DNA of 64,000 nucleotides, taken from assembly GCF_000006565.2 (NCBI RefSeq), contig NC_031477.1, positions 3,008,043-3,072,042 on the forward strand, written 5' to 3'. Position numbers and translations under genes: made by a program. Positions within the stretch are counted from its first letter, which is position 1, and each line of letters begins with the position of its first letter. The notes under the pieces are model-generated. The model did no database searches. It was not told where the DNA came from and was given only the letters and a program-made list of their open reading frames with translations. Source of the stretch: Toxoplasma gondii ME49 (lineage: Eukaryota > Apicomplexa > Conoidasida > Eucoccidiorida > Sarcocystidae). This document shows positions 1 to 12,174 of this stretch, one piece after another.

Positions 1-385
1 GCAAATTTCGCGAGAGAGCTCCACGACTAGAAACACAGAAGGCGAGAAGCAAACCGACGAACAGTCTCTGCAGATATAGAGGCCAAAAACTCTACGACGA
101 GCGATTGTGCCACCCGAGCATGTGAATTGCAGGGTGTATGTACACGCGATTGTCGCCGCGTGTCCGAAGTTTGTCGGGCAAGTCAGAGTTTGCAAGGTCG
201 TTGCTTTCCTCTTTCCACTGCTCGTTTGTATGTTTAGCGAAGCAGAGACCTTCGTTTTTTGCCTCTCGATTTTTCGCATTCTTTCGAGACACCCAGAACA
301 GTCCAGGTGCTTCTTTCGTTCCGTGTCTCTTTCCCTCACTCGCAGACGCAGCCGTCTGTCTCTATCTCTTCTTTTCTCTGCACAG

Positions 386-881
386 GTCTTCCGGTTTTCT
401 GCTCCGTTGCCAGTCGCCTCTTCCTTCTTTCCCTCTCTGGCATCCCGAATTCCAACCCGACGTTCGTTTTGCTCCTCCGAAAGTGGCGCCTCTGGCGCGT
501 CCGCCGCGTCTTCGCCGGCTGCAGGCGCAGGTGCAGAAGAGGTCTTCTTAGCAGCAAGAGTTCCAGCTGCTCTCTATTCTCAGACGCTGGCGACGCTGGA
601 GGCGTCTCTCGAAGCCGACTGTAGAGAAGCTGAGAAGGAAAGAGGCACCTATGCAGAGCCTTCTTTCTGCGCACCGTCATGGCTCGCAAGCGGACAGGCA
701 GAGCGAATCGACAGAGTCGGGGACCGAGGTGTCATCTTGCCGCCTGCCGCCTATCTCGCGCTCCGGCCCTGTCTCCCCTCCTTCTTCGCCTTCTTCCTTC
801 TCCCGAGAGAAACGGCTGTTCTGAGATGCTCAGCAGTGGGCGCCGAGGCCAGGGGCCTACGCATGCTGCTCGCTGTCTCAG
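386..881 (+). CDS. probable 5' exon of the coiled-coil gene (uncertain)
   Basis: A frame is open across this stretch. It follows a pyrimidine-rich acceptor ending in cacag at 381-385 and can end at a donor CTCAG|GTTCGG (gt at 882) or earlier at GACCGAG|GTGTCA (gt at 729). Both donors leave one base, which is the phase needed by the next supported exon at 1697. The translation is Ala/Ser-rich and then helical around residues TLATLEASLEADCREAEKE. No start codon is decisive: the same frame has an ATG at 230, and the true first exon may lie outside the window. Another frame is also open over about 552-819 with a Ser-rich translation, so the frame choice is an inference. Confidence 0.35.
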
Positions 882-1092
882 GTTCGGAGAAAAGAGATAA
901 ACAGACGCGTAGCATCAGTCAGTCCGTGTATGGCAGCTGGAACATAACCGATGTGCCATGCACTCTTTGCCGCAAGGCTGTGCAGTCCACGGCTGTTACC
1001 AATCTGAAGCGGTCTAGTCGCGCGGTTGCGCTCCACAGTTATAATGAACTTGGTCGCCTGCATCTCGTAAGACTGAAGTCTGCGAATCAACG

Positions 1093-1142
1093 ATATATAT
1101 ATATATATATACTTATATCCATATATACTTATATCCATATAT
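1093..1142. repeat. TA/ATATCC microsatellite
   Basis: An 18-bp TA run followed by two copies of actta-tatccatata. It lies in the putative intron before exon 1697. Confidence 0.9.
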
Positions 1143-1696
1143 GTGTGCGTGTTTGTTCTTGGCCATCAATACGTTGTACATGTAGGTGTGTATGTTTATG
1201 TGGAGTCTTGGTCGACTACCTGAAGGCGCAGAGACGTCGGGGCAGATCTTGTGTGCCTCTGTGGCGAATCTGTATATTTCAGGCATGTGGAAGATGCATG
1301 TAGTTCAGATGAATGCTTGTTCTTCGCGACATTTTACATGCCTGCTCATATTCGATGTAGATACGTCTGCATCCCATTCGCGCAGACTTGCCTTCTTTGG
1401 CGCATTATCAGTTTCGTTTGAGGTCTCGTTTCTTTGTGAGATTCGCTGAAGAAGACACGAGTGAACAAGAAAAAATCGCCTCTGCTGAGTGGAAGGTGCT
1501 CTCGGTCCCTGCTGCATGATTTTGGGAGGAAAACAGATAAAGGCAGCGCCAGTCGCTGAGAAGAAGATCTTCTCTTTTTCATGGGCGACACTGGCTTCGG
1601 ACGGCCGCCTAGAGGCCCTCCGGGCCTACGGTAAAAAACCTGAAAAAGAGAGAGCAAGAATTCTCGTCGTCCGGCGGTTCCACTTTTTCGTTGCAG

Positions 1697-2723
1697 GAAA
1701 ACGTCTTGAGAGGTCGCGGGCAGGCCGTGTTTCTCTCAAAGAAGAAAGCCAAGATCTCGACGATGTGACGCGTGAAGAGTTCGAGGAATTTCTTCTCTTC
1801 CAGGTATGGGTCGGAGCTCTAGAGATTGTCTACTTCCTCTTCATGGCAGGTGCCTCTTTTTCTCGCAGCGGCGTCTCGCTGTGACTTCTCCTCCAATTCC
1901 TCTTCTCTTTCGGTTCCTGGTATTCCTGTTCTTCTCGTTGCTCGTCTCGTTCTTCTTCTTGGTCTTCTTCGTCTGCTGCTTCTTCGTCTTCTGCTTTCGA
2001 GTCTCCGTGCAGACTCCAGAGACGGCCACCCCTGAGGGTCTCCATCGTTACTTGCTTGTCTTTTTTCTCTTGCTCCAGTGCGCCTACATCGCCTCTCTCG
2101 GCGCCGTTCGTTTCGTGCTTTTCTCTCAAGTTCGACCTCGAGGGATGAGGCTTTTTGCTTGTCCTGAAGAAGCTCTCGAGCAACCTTTCTTGCGAAGGCG
2201 CAGCACCGTTCTGCAATGCGCTTGCGCTCCTCCTGTCTCTCCTGCCGTCTCAGATGGCTCCGCAGCTGCCCACTTTCTCGGCCTTCCTGGGTCTACGTAT
2301 CGCCTGAGGGTGTTGCTCGCTCTCTTCCTCTCTTGTCTCTCCTGTTGCCTCCTCTTCTGGGTGCACCTTCGCTTCTCCTTGTCTCCGTGACTTCCCTTTC
2401 GATCCGGAAGTTCCCTCCTTTCGGGCGTTCTTCAGGAAGAATCGATTGCGGAGCTGAGAAGAGAGAACGCCAGACTCGCGCTTCGCACAGCGAAGCTTCA
2501 AGACGCGTTGGATCCCAGGCGAGAGGCGCTCGTTGCTCAGCTACAGCGAGAGACCTCTCTTCTCCGCGCAGAGGTAAACGCAGCAACGCAAAAACGCTTT
2601 TCCAGAGGAGATGTCACATGAAATGGGAACGACAAAGCGGGCAATGTAAACGTGTTCTGCACACACCTGCATACATACATATCTACATACATACATATCT
2701 ACATGTCTACATACATACATACA

Positions 2724-2756
<33 letters not shown>

Positions 2757-5700
2757 GCATATATATATATATATATATGCGTATGTGTATCTGTTTGTAT
2801 CTGTGGACCGTAGGCGCGTAGCTGTGTCTGTGTTTGTGTTTTTACTTGTGTCGAAGTGCCTGTCTCAAGAAGAGTGTAATTCAGATTCAGGTCCTCTTGT
2901 GCATGCACTTCCATTCGTGCGTCTGCTCCTGGCCACAAGTCGTTCTGCATGCCTGTCGGTTGTCGTTTCCATGCTTGCGAATATACACGGGAACGAAGCT
3001 GCTGATGCGAGGCAAATGATGCCCTTCACATTTGTCTCGAAATGCGCTGCTTTTCATGTTGACTTCCGGCCTTCTTTTTTGCTCGGCGGTGAGAAGCAGC
3101 AGAGAGCAGTGGATCTGAACAGCAATTCGTGTCTTCAAGTAAAACGTCCATCTGCGGAAAGGAAACACTTTGTCTTCACACCTGATTTTTGACTCTACCT
3201 TTTCTCCCGAACTTCTTCGGTACCTTCCTCCGTCGCATGTTTTCTCTCTTTGAGTTTCTGCTCTGTCTTTCGGTGTCGAGTCGTTAATCTCGCTCTTCTT
3301 TCCTTCTCCTTCGTTCGCCTCTCGTGTCTCTCCTTCTTCTCCCTGTTCTCGCTCTTTCCTGGCCTCCTGTTCCGCCCTCTCCCCCTTGCTCTCCCCCTGT
3401 CTTTCCCTCCCTCTTTCTCTTCCTGAGCACTCGCTTCCCCTTTTTTCTTCTTCTCTCTTCCCCTTTTTCTGATTCACCTCTTTCCTCCCCTGCTCTCCGT
3501 CTCTCCGTTGCCCTTCTCTCTCTGCGTCTCCCCCTCGCTTTTGAAAAACGACCTTTACGCGGGCGTTGAATCGGTTGATTCACACCAAGTGTGAACAGAG
3601 CAGCTCCACGCTTCCACGAATTTGAACAGGAGAAAACAGTTTTGACAATTTGCTACTCTACGAATGTCTTTAAGTTCGATCTTCGCTAGGGCCAGGTTGA
3701 TATTTCGCTGGGTGTATCCAAGTGAGAAAAGTAAATCCAGGGGCATCTGGGAAATTGTCTTGCTTATGTTGAATTCTCTTCCACTTACACAAGACAAGAA
3801 TGCGGAGTGTTCTGCGCACCCGTGTCCAGTGTCGATGGCTTGCATGCATTTCCACTTCTTTTTCATCGCTGGCGTTCTCAATTTCTCCCTCTCTCCGTTC
3901 GCCTTGATTCCGTTTACGTGCTTGCGTCTTCGATGCGCGTCAGCTGGAACGTCTTCTGAAGGAGAAGAGTCTTCTAGCAGAACGACTCGCGGGCGAGAGG
4001 CGCCTGGCAGCTGCTCAGCTCGAAGACCAGCAGCGACAACTGGAAGCAGTTGTTGTGGGATTTTCGCAACTCGAAGAAGAGCTTCAGGTGAGCTCTTGAC
4101 TGTTGAATTGCGATCCGTACTACACTCGAAGTACCCTTCTGCATATGCACTGGGAAGAACATCCTTCTGCAGCTTTATTCGTTTCTCAGACGCCTGCTTC
4201 TCCGTCGTGCCAAAAGGGGGGAGAGGCACCAACGCCCGAGAAAGATCTTGCGTCAGACGGTTTGTTCGAGGCGTCAATCTTTTTGCCGCCTCGTCTCCTG
4301 CTGGGGTGGAGAGACGGCGCGTTGGACACTCCTCAGTTCAAGAAGACTTTGAGTCTCTCTGGGACCTCTGCCTTCGTCCATCTTCGTGGGAAAGTCGTCA
4401 GTCGTTTTTTCAGCAGCGGGGCATTCTCTTTTCCAGGGGAGACAAGAATGGAAAGATTCGCTGGAAACGCTGGAGAACAGCAAGGTGCTATTTGTCTGTA
4501 GCTGCAGGTAATCAGTCGTTGAGTCTCTGGATTACATTGTTTACCGGAGAGTAGGGCAGCAGTCGCCGTCGACATCTCTCAAAGTCGTTGATTTTTTTTC
4601 GAAGCCATTTCGAAAGAGAGACCTCGAGAGGCAGGTTTCGCCCGACAAGGTGAATTCGGCTTTGGCTTCTTCTTCGAGGACGTTGTGAACTGGTCTTGCT
4701 GCGTTTTCAAGGAGATCCCTCGTGCGTTCCTTCGAGGAAAAGGAGGTCGACTCTTTTTTCTTTTCTTCTCTCCTTTGCGGATTCACGAGGGTGTCGTCCC
4801 TCTGGGAGGTTCGAGCGAGTGTGTAGGTGTCTGTTGTTGCTCTGTGCTTTCCCCAGTGAGGGAACTCGAGGAGTGTAAGAGGCAACAGAAGGTCAGAGCA
4901 GGAGTGATTTTCTGTTTCCCCGCAGACTCGCGAGGAAGAAATCCAGTCGCTGAGGGCTGAGCTGGAGAGCCAGAAAGCAGCGGTCTACCGCGAAGACAGA
5001 CTTCACGAAACGCCAGACAGGGTCAGATGCGAGGAGAACAACAATCGATAATCGAGGAATTTCACCCAGAAAAAACACGCATGCATGCACCACATCCACC
5101 CGTCAAGTTATCATACAAATCTCATCACTCAGGGGATCATCCGAGATAGAACTATAGAGAGAGAGATACATTTGTAGAGCTATTCTGCATATATTTTTGT
5201 TGATACATATATATATATATATATGTGTGTGTATAGGTGCACAGAAGCATATGGGTGTATTCTAAATGCATTTGTATGTGTATATATATGTATATATATA
5301 TATATGTTATCCTAGGTAGAAATTCGCGGGTATACATGCACGCATTCATCTTCTTTATCGCTTCACAAGTACGCATATACGCGTATATATATATATATAT
5401 ATATATATATGTCGACAACTGCGTGTCTTATATCTATGTATGTGTGTGTATGCTTGCGCAAAAAGTTAGCAACAGCACGCGACTGGTCCGTCAGCGTAGA
5501 AAAGAGCAGACTGGGTAGAGACTCGTGTCTGTGACGACCGAATTCGACGCATGTGAGTTGTGTGTTTCTTTTACTTTTTCCTTCTGCTTCAGGGCGTCTG
5601 TGGAGAAGACTCAAGTGCAGAGACGGCGGAGAGAGTGAAGAGTACTGCGGCGCTGGCGACTTGTCGAGAGGAGCTTTTGAGTTTGCAAGAGAAACACACT

Positions 5701-8700
5701 GTAGGCCAGAGAGGGACAGAGAAGTCAAAGCAAGCGTAGAGAAATCCGAGAAAAACGTAGAAGAAGCTGGACAGAGAAAAACAATCGGAGACAACGGCGA
5801 GGAAGAGGTCGGAGAACTCAAAGGAAGCAGAGACGGTAGGGGGCACAATTTGCCAAGGAAGCAGAAGCCATCGTGTCGTGGAACGGGGCTAAGGCGCCAC
5901 AGAGGCATCAAGAGAATCTTCGAACGCGCAACTTGCGCTCCATCTTCGCTTTTTTTTGTAATAAATAAAGAGATTTGGGGTTGTGGGTCAATTTCGAAGG
6001 GTGAAGAAAGGAAGAACGTTGTTCTCCCATGTCTGCAAAGGATGGTCTCTCGACAGTGAGAAGGAAGAACCGAATGGCGGCGTATCGGAACAGAGAAGCC
6101 AAGAAAGAGAGTGTGACAAGGAAGGAATGAAAAAACTGTCGCGTCGAGCACACTGTGAGTAGAGAGCAGGGGAAGAAAGGCCTTGTTTCCTGTTTCTCGG
6201 TTTGCTGTCACATGCTTTCCACCCAGCGAAAATACGCGTCAAAAAAGTGAGAAGCGGGGCGTCACCGCACGTTGCGACACCCGAGTTTCCTTACAACAAT
6301 AGACGGCGCCGAAGCGGTGGAAAAGCAGTCCAAGCGTTTGCCTGTCGTTGTGGTCTGTGTAGCGATTCCCTGTTTTCCTTCCTCTCACTTGACTTTCCTT
6401 CTCTGTCGCTGTCGAATCACCCTGCTTAGGAGTTGCTCGCTCTCCTGGACCTCCTCGTCCACCGGGTCCCGGAGTGTCTGCAGTTCGTCTGCAGCCTGAG
6501 TGACTTGCCGTGTCGGTACACCCGCGAGTTTCGAGCCCTGTATGAGAAACAGGCGGACGAGCTGCCTTCTCTCCAGAGTGTCCAGAACTGTGAAAGCCTG
6601 CGAGGCTTCCAATCACTCCTGCCCTCTTCGACTTGCGCGCCGGCGCTTCGCGAGCGTCCGCAAGCCCCCGTATGCACGGCGTCGGGCGTGGATGTCTCGT
6701 CGAGCGAGGCGAGTCTCGAGAGAGCGGGAGCGCGAAGCGAAGGTCGTCCAGAGCCATCGTCGCGCTTCGTTTCGGGATCGCCATCGGCCTTTGCGTCTTC
6801 CTTTTCACTGGAGTTCTTCCCCTCTTCCGCAGATCCCCGGAGAGCGCCCGAACAAGCCTCGTGCTTGCACTGGGAGAGCGATCGACCTTGGCAAGACGCT
6901 GCGCTCAGCTCTGAAGGCATTTCTGGTTCGGCGGAGCAGAGCTTTTCAGGTGGCCGACGCGAACTCGAACGCAGAGAAGACATTCGAGAGGATCCCGAGA
7001 CGTCTTTCTCACGGCTGTCTTGCCATTCGGGAGCGACGTCGCCTTCCTTTCCTCCCTCGGCTCACCGCGGGGCCTTCTCAGAGGCGTCTCCTCAAGACGA
7101 GACAACTCGAGAAACTCCGACGCAGATCCCCAGTGCGTCCCTTCCTTCTTCCTCTCCTTCCTCGCCTTCTTCCTCTGCCTTTCCCCACTCGGCGTTTACA
7201 GCCTCGCCCGCCTCGGGGGTTCCAGGAACTGCAGAGGCTACGGCTCTCGGAGTGGAGAGTTCACTGGCTCTCGTCGGCCATGTCCTTCGCGCGCAGCCTG
7301 GGGGTGCCGCGGCCGCGCCTGCGTTCGGCCCTCAGACGTCTCAAGCGGCTTTCCTCAACCCACACGGAGGAGACATGCAGGCCGCAGAGGGGAGTGGCAA
7401 CATCCCGAAGTCCTCCGCGCTCTTCGGTGGCGGAGACGCGAGGAGGCAGGAGACAGAACGGGCGACAGAGCGGGAAGGAACGACGAGAGAAGGGAGCAAG
7501 CGGGTGTTCGAGAGCCAGAGTGAAACGGGAGACGAAGGAAGCGAGGATGTGAGAACTGCACCGAGTCCAGGAGGAGAAGGTTTCTCACAGGTCCGTGAAG
7601 AACATGGCCGTCTCGAGTCTGCTAGAGAGGGGGGAAGAGCCGTTTCTCTCGAAGACGAGAGAACAAAGAGGGAGCAAAGAGCGGGGCATGGCGCAGAACG
7701 ATTCCAGGGACAAAACGAGGGCGCCCGGAGCGTGGCGGAAGACGCGAAAGGAATTCTAAATGGAACGTCAACGGAACAACAGGAACCGAGACTGGGCTTC
7801 CGCAGCCGACTCTCGCGCATCCTCTGGGCGGGGGTGACAGGCGACGGAGACGGCCGATACAGCGACTCGGAACCGCACCAGGGTGGGCAGAGAAACGCGT
7901 CTCTTGACAGAAGAGACGAGCGCGAAACAAAACAGGGAGTCGGACGGTTGCTTCCAACGGATGAACCGACAGAAGCGAGAGTCTCAGAGACGGACGGCGA
8001 AGAACTGTCTCTGCCGGTAGGAGGAGAGAGAAGAAGAGGAGCGCGTGGTGGGGGGAACACCGATGCCAACATTGCTCGAAGCCACGAAGCATGTGGAGGA
8101 GAAGCGGCCGGATTCGACAGCGATGGAAAGGCAGAACGGAGGGGAGAAGAACCGGCTCGCCCCGGAGAGGTGTATGTCTGCCAAGATCGTCGCGGTCAAA
8201 CGTCTCAACAGGAAAGAGAAAAAGGAGTAAACGACGTATGCGCTGTACGAAGAGACCTGTTCAGCGGGTCTCAAGATGGAGACACCCACAAGCCGAGAGA
8301 CAATGGAGGCGACGGGGGAGTGGGTTCCCTGTTTGATACGTCCCCCGCGATTGGAGAGCAACAGAGAGAAGCTGCATGCGTCGGCGAAACAGCTGTCTCG
8401 TCGCACGCCAAGGCTCAGAGTCAGCTTTTCCAGACAGCGACAGGGAATCCTGAGACTGCGGCGTCTCTCAGCGAAGCTCGCAGTTCTTTCCAGGAACCCC
8501 TAGCCGGCAGTGGCGAGGAGCTGGCCAAGGGAATGCGGGACTTGGATTCGTTGCCATGCTCAGAAGCTGGAGGAGGCGCGAGAGAGGCTCCGGAAGCTGA
8601 AGATGTCTCTGTGGGTGCGAGAGTGCGAGAGGCCGTGGATGCTGAGGTCGCTGTTGGAGTGCCTGAGGGAGGTGAAAAAGCTGAGGAAGAAACGCTAAAG

Positions 8701-8937
8701 CGAAAGGAAGTCGAAGCGGGAAGACAACAGACTCAAAGCAAAGCAAACGGAGGAGACACACAGCAAGGCGGAAATCAAGAAATGATGAGTTACGAAGACT
8801 ACCTCGCAATGATTCAAGGCGTCGATGAGAGACAACTAACTCCGCAGCAGTTAGCGGAGTGGAGAAACTACCGAACTCAGTGTGAGGCGTTCTTCGCCTA
8901 CCAGCGGCAGTACGCTCAGTGGCAGCCACAGGCGTAG
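1697..8937 (+). CDS. coiled-coil protein with large disordered C-terminal exon (5' end open)
   Basis: I do not recognise this family. Supported exons are 1697-1803, 2436-2573, 3944-4087, 4926-5021, 5593-5700 and 6430-8937. All junctions after the first are phase 0 and have cag or tag acceptors. Exons 2-4 encode classic heptad coiled coil (for example ESIAELRRENARLALRTAKL, then LERLLKEKSLLAERLAGERR), rich in Leu, Glu, Arg and Gln. The last exon (835 residues) opens with a compact Leu-rich segment near ELLALLDLLVHRVPECLQF, then runs through about 700 residues of Glu/Gly/Ser/Arg-rich sequence predicted disordered. It ends with a short ordered motif around SYEDYLAMIQGVDERQLTPQ and a Tyr/Gln/Trp tail. 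About 1,032 residues are supported here. A cytoskeletal or golgin-like scaffold role would be a guess from composition only. The donor closing exon 4 (AGG|GTCAGA) is weak. Confidence 0.75.
2670..2779. repeat. (CATA)n plus (TA)n microsatellite in an intron
   Basis: Tandem catacata units, with cta interruptions, run into a TA tract. It sits about 100 bp after the donor at 2574. Confidence 0.95.
5205..5411. repeat. cluster of three TA microsatellites in an intron
   Basis: TA tracts at about 5205-5224, 5279-5305 and 5383-5411 lie in the intron between exons ending 5021 and starting 5593. Confidence 0.9.
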
Positions 8938-11900
8938 GCGACGGACGAGAAGAGAAAAAGTGAAGCGGAAACCGAGAGGAGAACGGGAGTAGGGAGGAGA
9001 GCAAGCAGGAAAGCGAGGCTTGAAGAAAGAACTTGACAAGGGAGAAGACGGAACGCCGATGATAGGGGGAAGGAGAGATCGTGGGGGGGGGGGACCGCAG
9101 GTGCGAAGCATGCGGGGAGAAACGACGACGAGAGAGGCAAGATTGAAGAGAGAGAAATGTGCAGCGGGACAGAGAAAACGAGTACCGCGAGGGTGGACTG
9201 ATCGAACAGCTGAGGAAGAAAAATTGGTAAATTTGTTGAACACTTTGCTGTCCCGAGGGAAATCCACCGTGGAAAAGGTGGGCAAGGGCGAGAGGTCAGA
9301 AGCAGAGCATGAGCAGTCGGAAGCGGTGAAAAGAAGAGGCAGACGAGAAAGGAGAAGAAACTCATCTTTGTGACGAAACGAACACACGGGGAAGGGGACC
9401 GGGGATTTAAAAAGTATCGTTGTGGTAACAACGTTTTCCGCAAATTCTGGCCTTCAACTCCCTTTAGCTCTTTGCTGTGTGAGCGTTACTGCCTCGATCT
9501 GGAAGTGGAACAGTAGAGTAGGGTGGGCATTGGGTTAGAGCAAGGCAAAAACGCGAAGCAATATAACGTGGACAAGAGACGCCTTGCTGACCTCAGACAC
9601 AAACGCTCGAATTTGCCAACGGGCAAGGACCCACGCTTGCCTCGATACATTGCGTGCAGAAAATAATGAAGTTTACTTTTTCCATCTGGTTCGCGTCTTG
9701 TTGAAGTCGCCTTTTCGCCCGCTTCCGTCTTCGTCAACCACGCCGGACAGCGACCTAGCAAACAGAAATCGCCATGAAATACACAACTGACAAATTCTGC
9801 CTTGCGCATCGGATCTGTTCCACCAGCCAACCACAACACTCACTGTTTTGTTGCATGTTCCCGCATTGGATTGGTTCTTCGAGGAATCCAGAGCGACAGA
9901 GTGTGACGCACCCTAGACCGAACGATGCAGCCGGAAAGCACGAGACACTTGAGAGAGACTGAGCGAGGAACGGAGGAGCCGAATAGGTGCAGTTTTTTTT
10001 ATGCAGATCCAGCAGAGCTTAATTTTCTTGTACTACTCTTTGGACACGAGAATTTGTCTTGTCTCAGCAAATGAATGTGTGTGTGTGTGCGGACTGACGA
10101 GGGACTGAGGAGACTCTTTTCTGGTAGCCTCAACTGAGAAAACCGTCCCCTTTTGTGTCGCTTCTTCCCCCCGCTTTAGTGAAGTGATCCAGCGTTATCG
10201 AAAGATTGGCACACACATGTGCAGCGAAGCGACAGAGTAGAACAACGAAAGACGCATGCCATTCTCGAGGAAACTGGACGCAAAATGTGGGAGCGGAGTT
10301 CTACACTGTCCTTATCGTCTTTAGGCTCTGAAGTAACAAACGTGAGGTGCCGTTTGGAACATTTGTTTTTCACTCGTAATCTCCCTCTACGCGGCTTCAT
10401 CACGCTAATGTCTGACCCTTTTTCCTCATGATTGCTATTGTTTGCTGGATGCGTTTCAGTCACAACATAGACGCGTGCTTCTTGGCAGAACCCCATGGAA
10501 TATCGCAATCTGCGATTCGCCTGTGAGTCGTTCGAGTCACTGGAAGAGACGGACTGCACTCGTTAGAATATCTGAGAAGTCGAACGCTCAACGGGACACT
10601 CAGACACTGCGAGCGGAAGGAGGCTACAAATGCGGATATCATCGTGTTTACACAGCTTCTATACGAACGTTCGGTTTTCGACCGCTGGATATTGATACAC
10701 TTAATGCACTCAACGTGATGGTGTGTTCCATCTCGAACAATCTTTCCCTAATGTATGGAATGGTACGTAGCTGTGCAAGGCTAACACATATGGATCAGCT
10801 TGGGAGAGCATGATTTCACCGAAGCGTGACTTTCATGTAAGGATCCAGGTAGCTCTGGCGCTACAATTCGATGTGCCTTTACTGTTTTGGGCCAAAACCT
10901 GCCCCCACCCCCGCGTAAAAAGAAAGAATGTGAGGCATCATTTCGAAAAACTCTGTATAGAGGGGAACCTGTCTCAACAGTGCACTCCGTTTTAAAAATC
11001 CGAGTGCGCTGCACGGGATCCAGCGTCTGTTGTCGTTCACATGCAAAAGGAATTTCTCACAGCCTTTGGTGTAACAGCAGATCAGCAGCCACTTCACAGC
11101 AGCTGCAGCCGCCAAAAGAAGAGAGCGAACATGTTTGTGGCGTGTCTGTCTTCCTTCTGCGGTAGATCGGCACAGTACCAGTGAGAAAAAAGTCGGGTGA
11201 AGTGCGAAGGTAAACTAGAAACGAGAACTCGATGTCGGCTCGGCTCTGGGCTGCAGCGCCCCTAATTTTTGATGGATAGAGGGAACGGGTTGCCAGTACG
11301 GAGGTGAAGAATGGTCGGCCGAACTATGAGGGGCAGTTCTTGATACCCGCAGACTCAGGATAGCTATGAGCCCCCCGACCTTGCTACGTTTTAGGCCCAG
11401 TGCTGCCTCAATCCGCCTTGCTGCCATCCTTGGTGCGGCGGCAAGACACGTTCGTCCGCTTCCCGGCAGCGAGGGTACAATTTCCTTTCTGTTCGCGCAG
11501 CATCTATCCACAGAAGTCATACACACCCCGAGTTTGACAGGAATTTCGCTGCTTTTCTGGACAAACAGGAAACCGGTGACTCCGAGCCGCCAAAGGCTGT
11601 TCATATTTTCCTCTCTTGGAGGTTGGTGGCGCCCGAATCGCAGAAAGACCGAGCCACAGTGAAGGGTGTTGTCTGGCAAGCCTTAAAGATCCTTGGCGTT
11701 GAGGTCCATTGCCCTTCTGAAAGCGTCCAAAAAGCAACTCTTGCTATTCCTTTGAGTTGCACAAGTGTAAAACGTTGCCTGGATTGCCGTCGCGTCGAAG
11801 AACAAACCCGTAGTCTATAGTTCCGTGTCTCGCTGTCTCCGCCAGTGCGTGTGGCCGCCGCGGCTTACAGTCTTTCCGCGAGTTCCGTCGTTCCCCAGGC

Positions 11901-12174
11901 TCGAGTCACTTTTCCTCCAGTGAACAACGCCGTTTTTTGCCAAACCGACACAACAACGCTGACAGCTATGGACAGTCCGCCCGTTTCGCAGTGCTTCCAC
12001 GCCGGGAAACCCAGAAAACGCGAGCAGCCAGGGAGCAACGCCCGCTGCGCCAGCACGATGGATCTCACGCTTTGTGTATCGGGCAATGCTCCACGACCTG
12101 CACGATTTTGCGCAGCGGCCTGCGTAGAGAAACCACGCGGTTCGGCTTTTCTCGCGGCTAACACGTACCGCGGG
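8938..12174. other. spacer: 3' flank of coiled-coil gene and 5' flank of secreted-protein gene
   Basis: No coding exon could be supported. The first 400 bases are purine-rich on the + strand, as in a 3' UTR. Open frames here are short, not bounded by convincing splice sites, and of random composition. The frame of the downstream secreted protein stays open upstream to about 11845, so part of the 3' end could be coding if translation starts earlier than assumed. Confidence 0.5.

Noticed and set aside
1830..2216. - strand acidic frame of 128 codons
   Set aside because: Antisense of a pyrimidine-rich intron between two in-phase coiled-coil exons.
7341..9443. - strand Ser/Pro/Leu-rich frames up to 243 codons
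   Set aside because: Antisense of the purine-rich last exon of the coiled-coil gene and its 3' flank; composition-driven.
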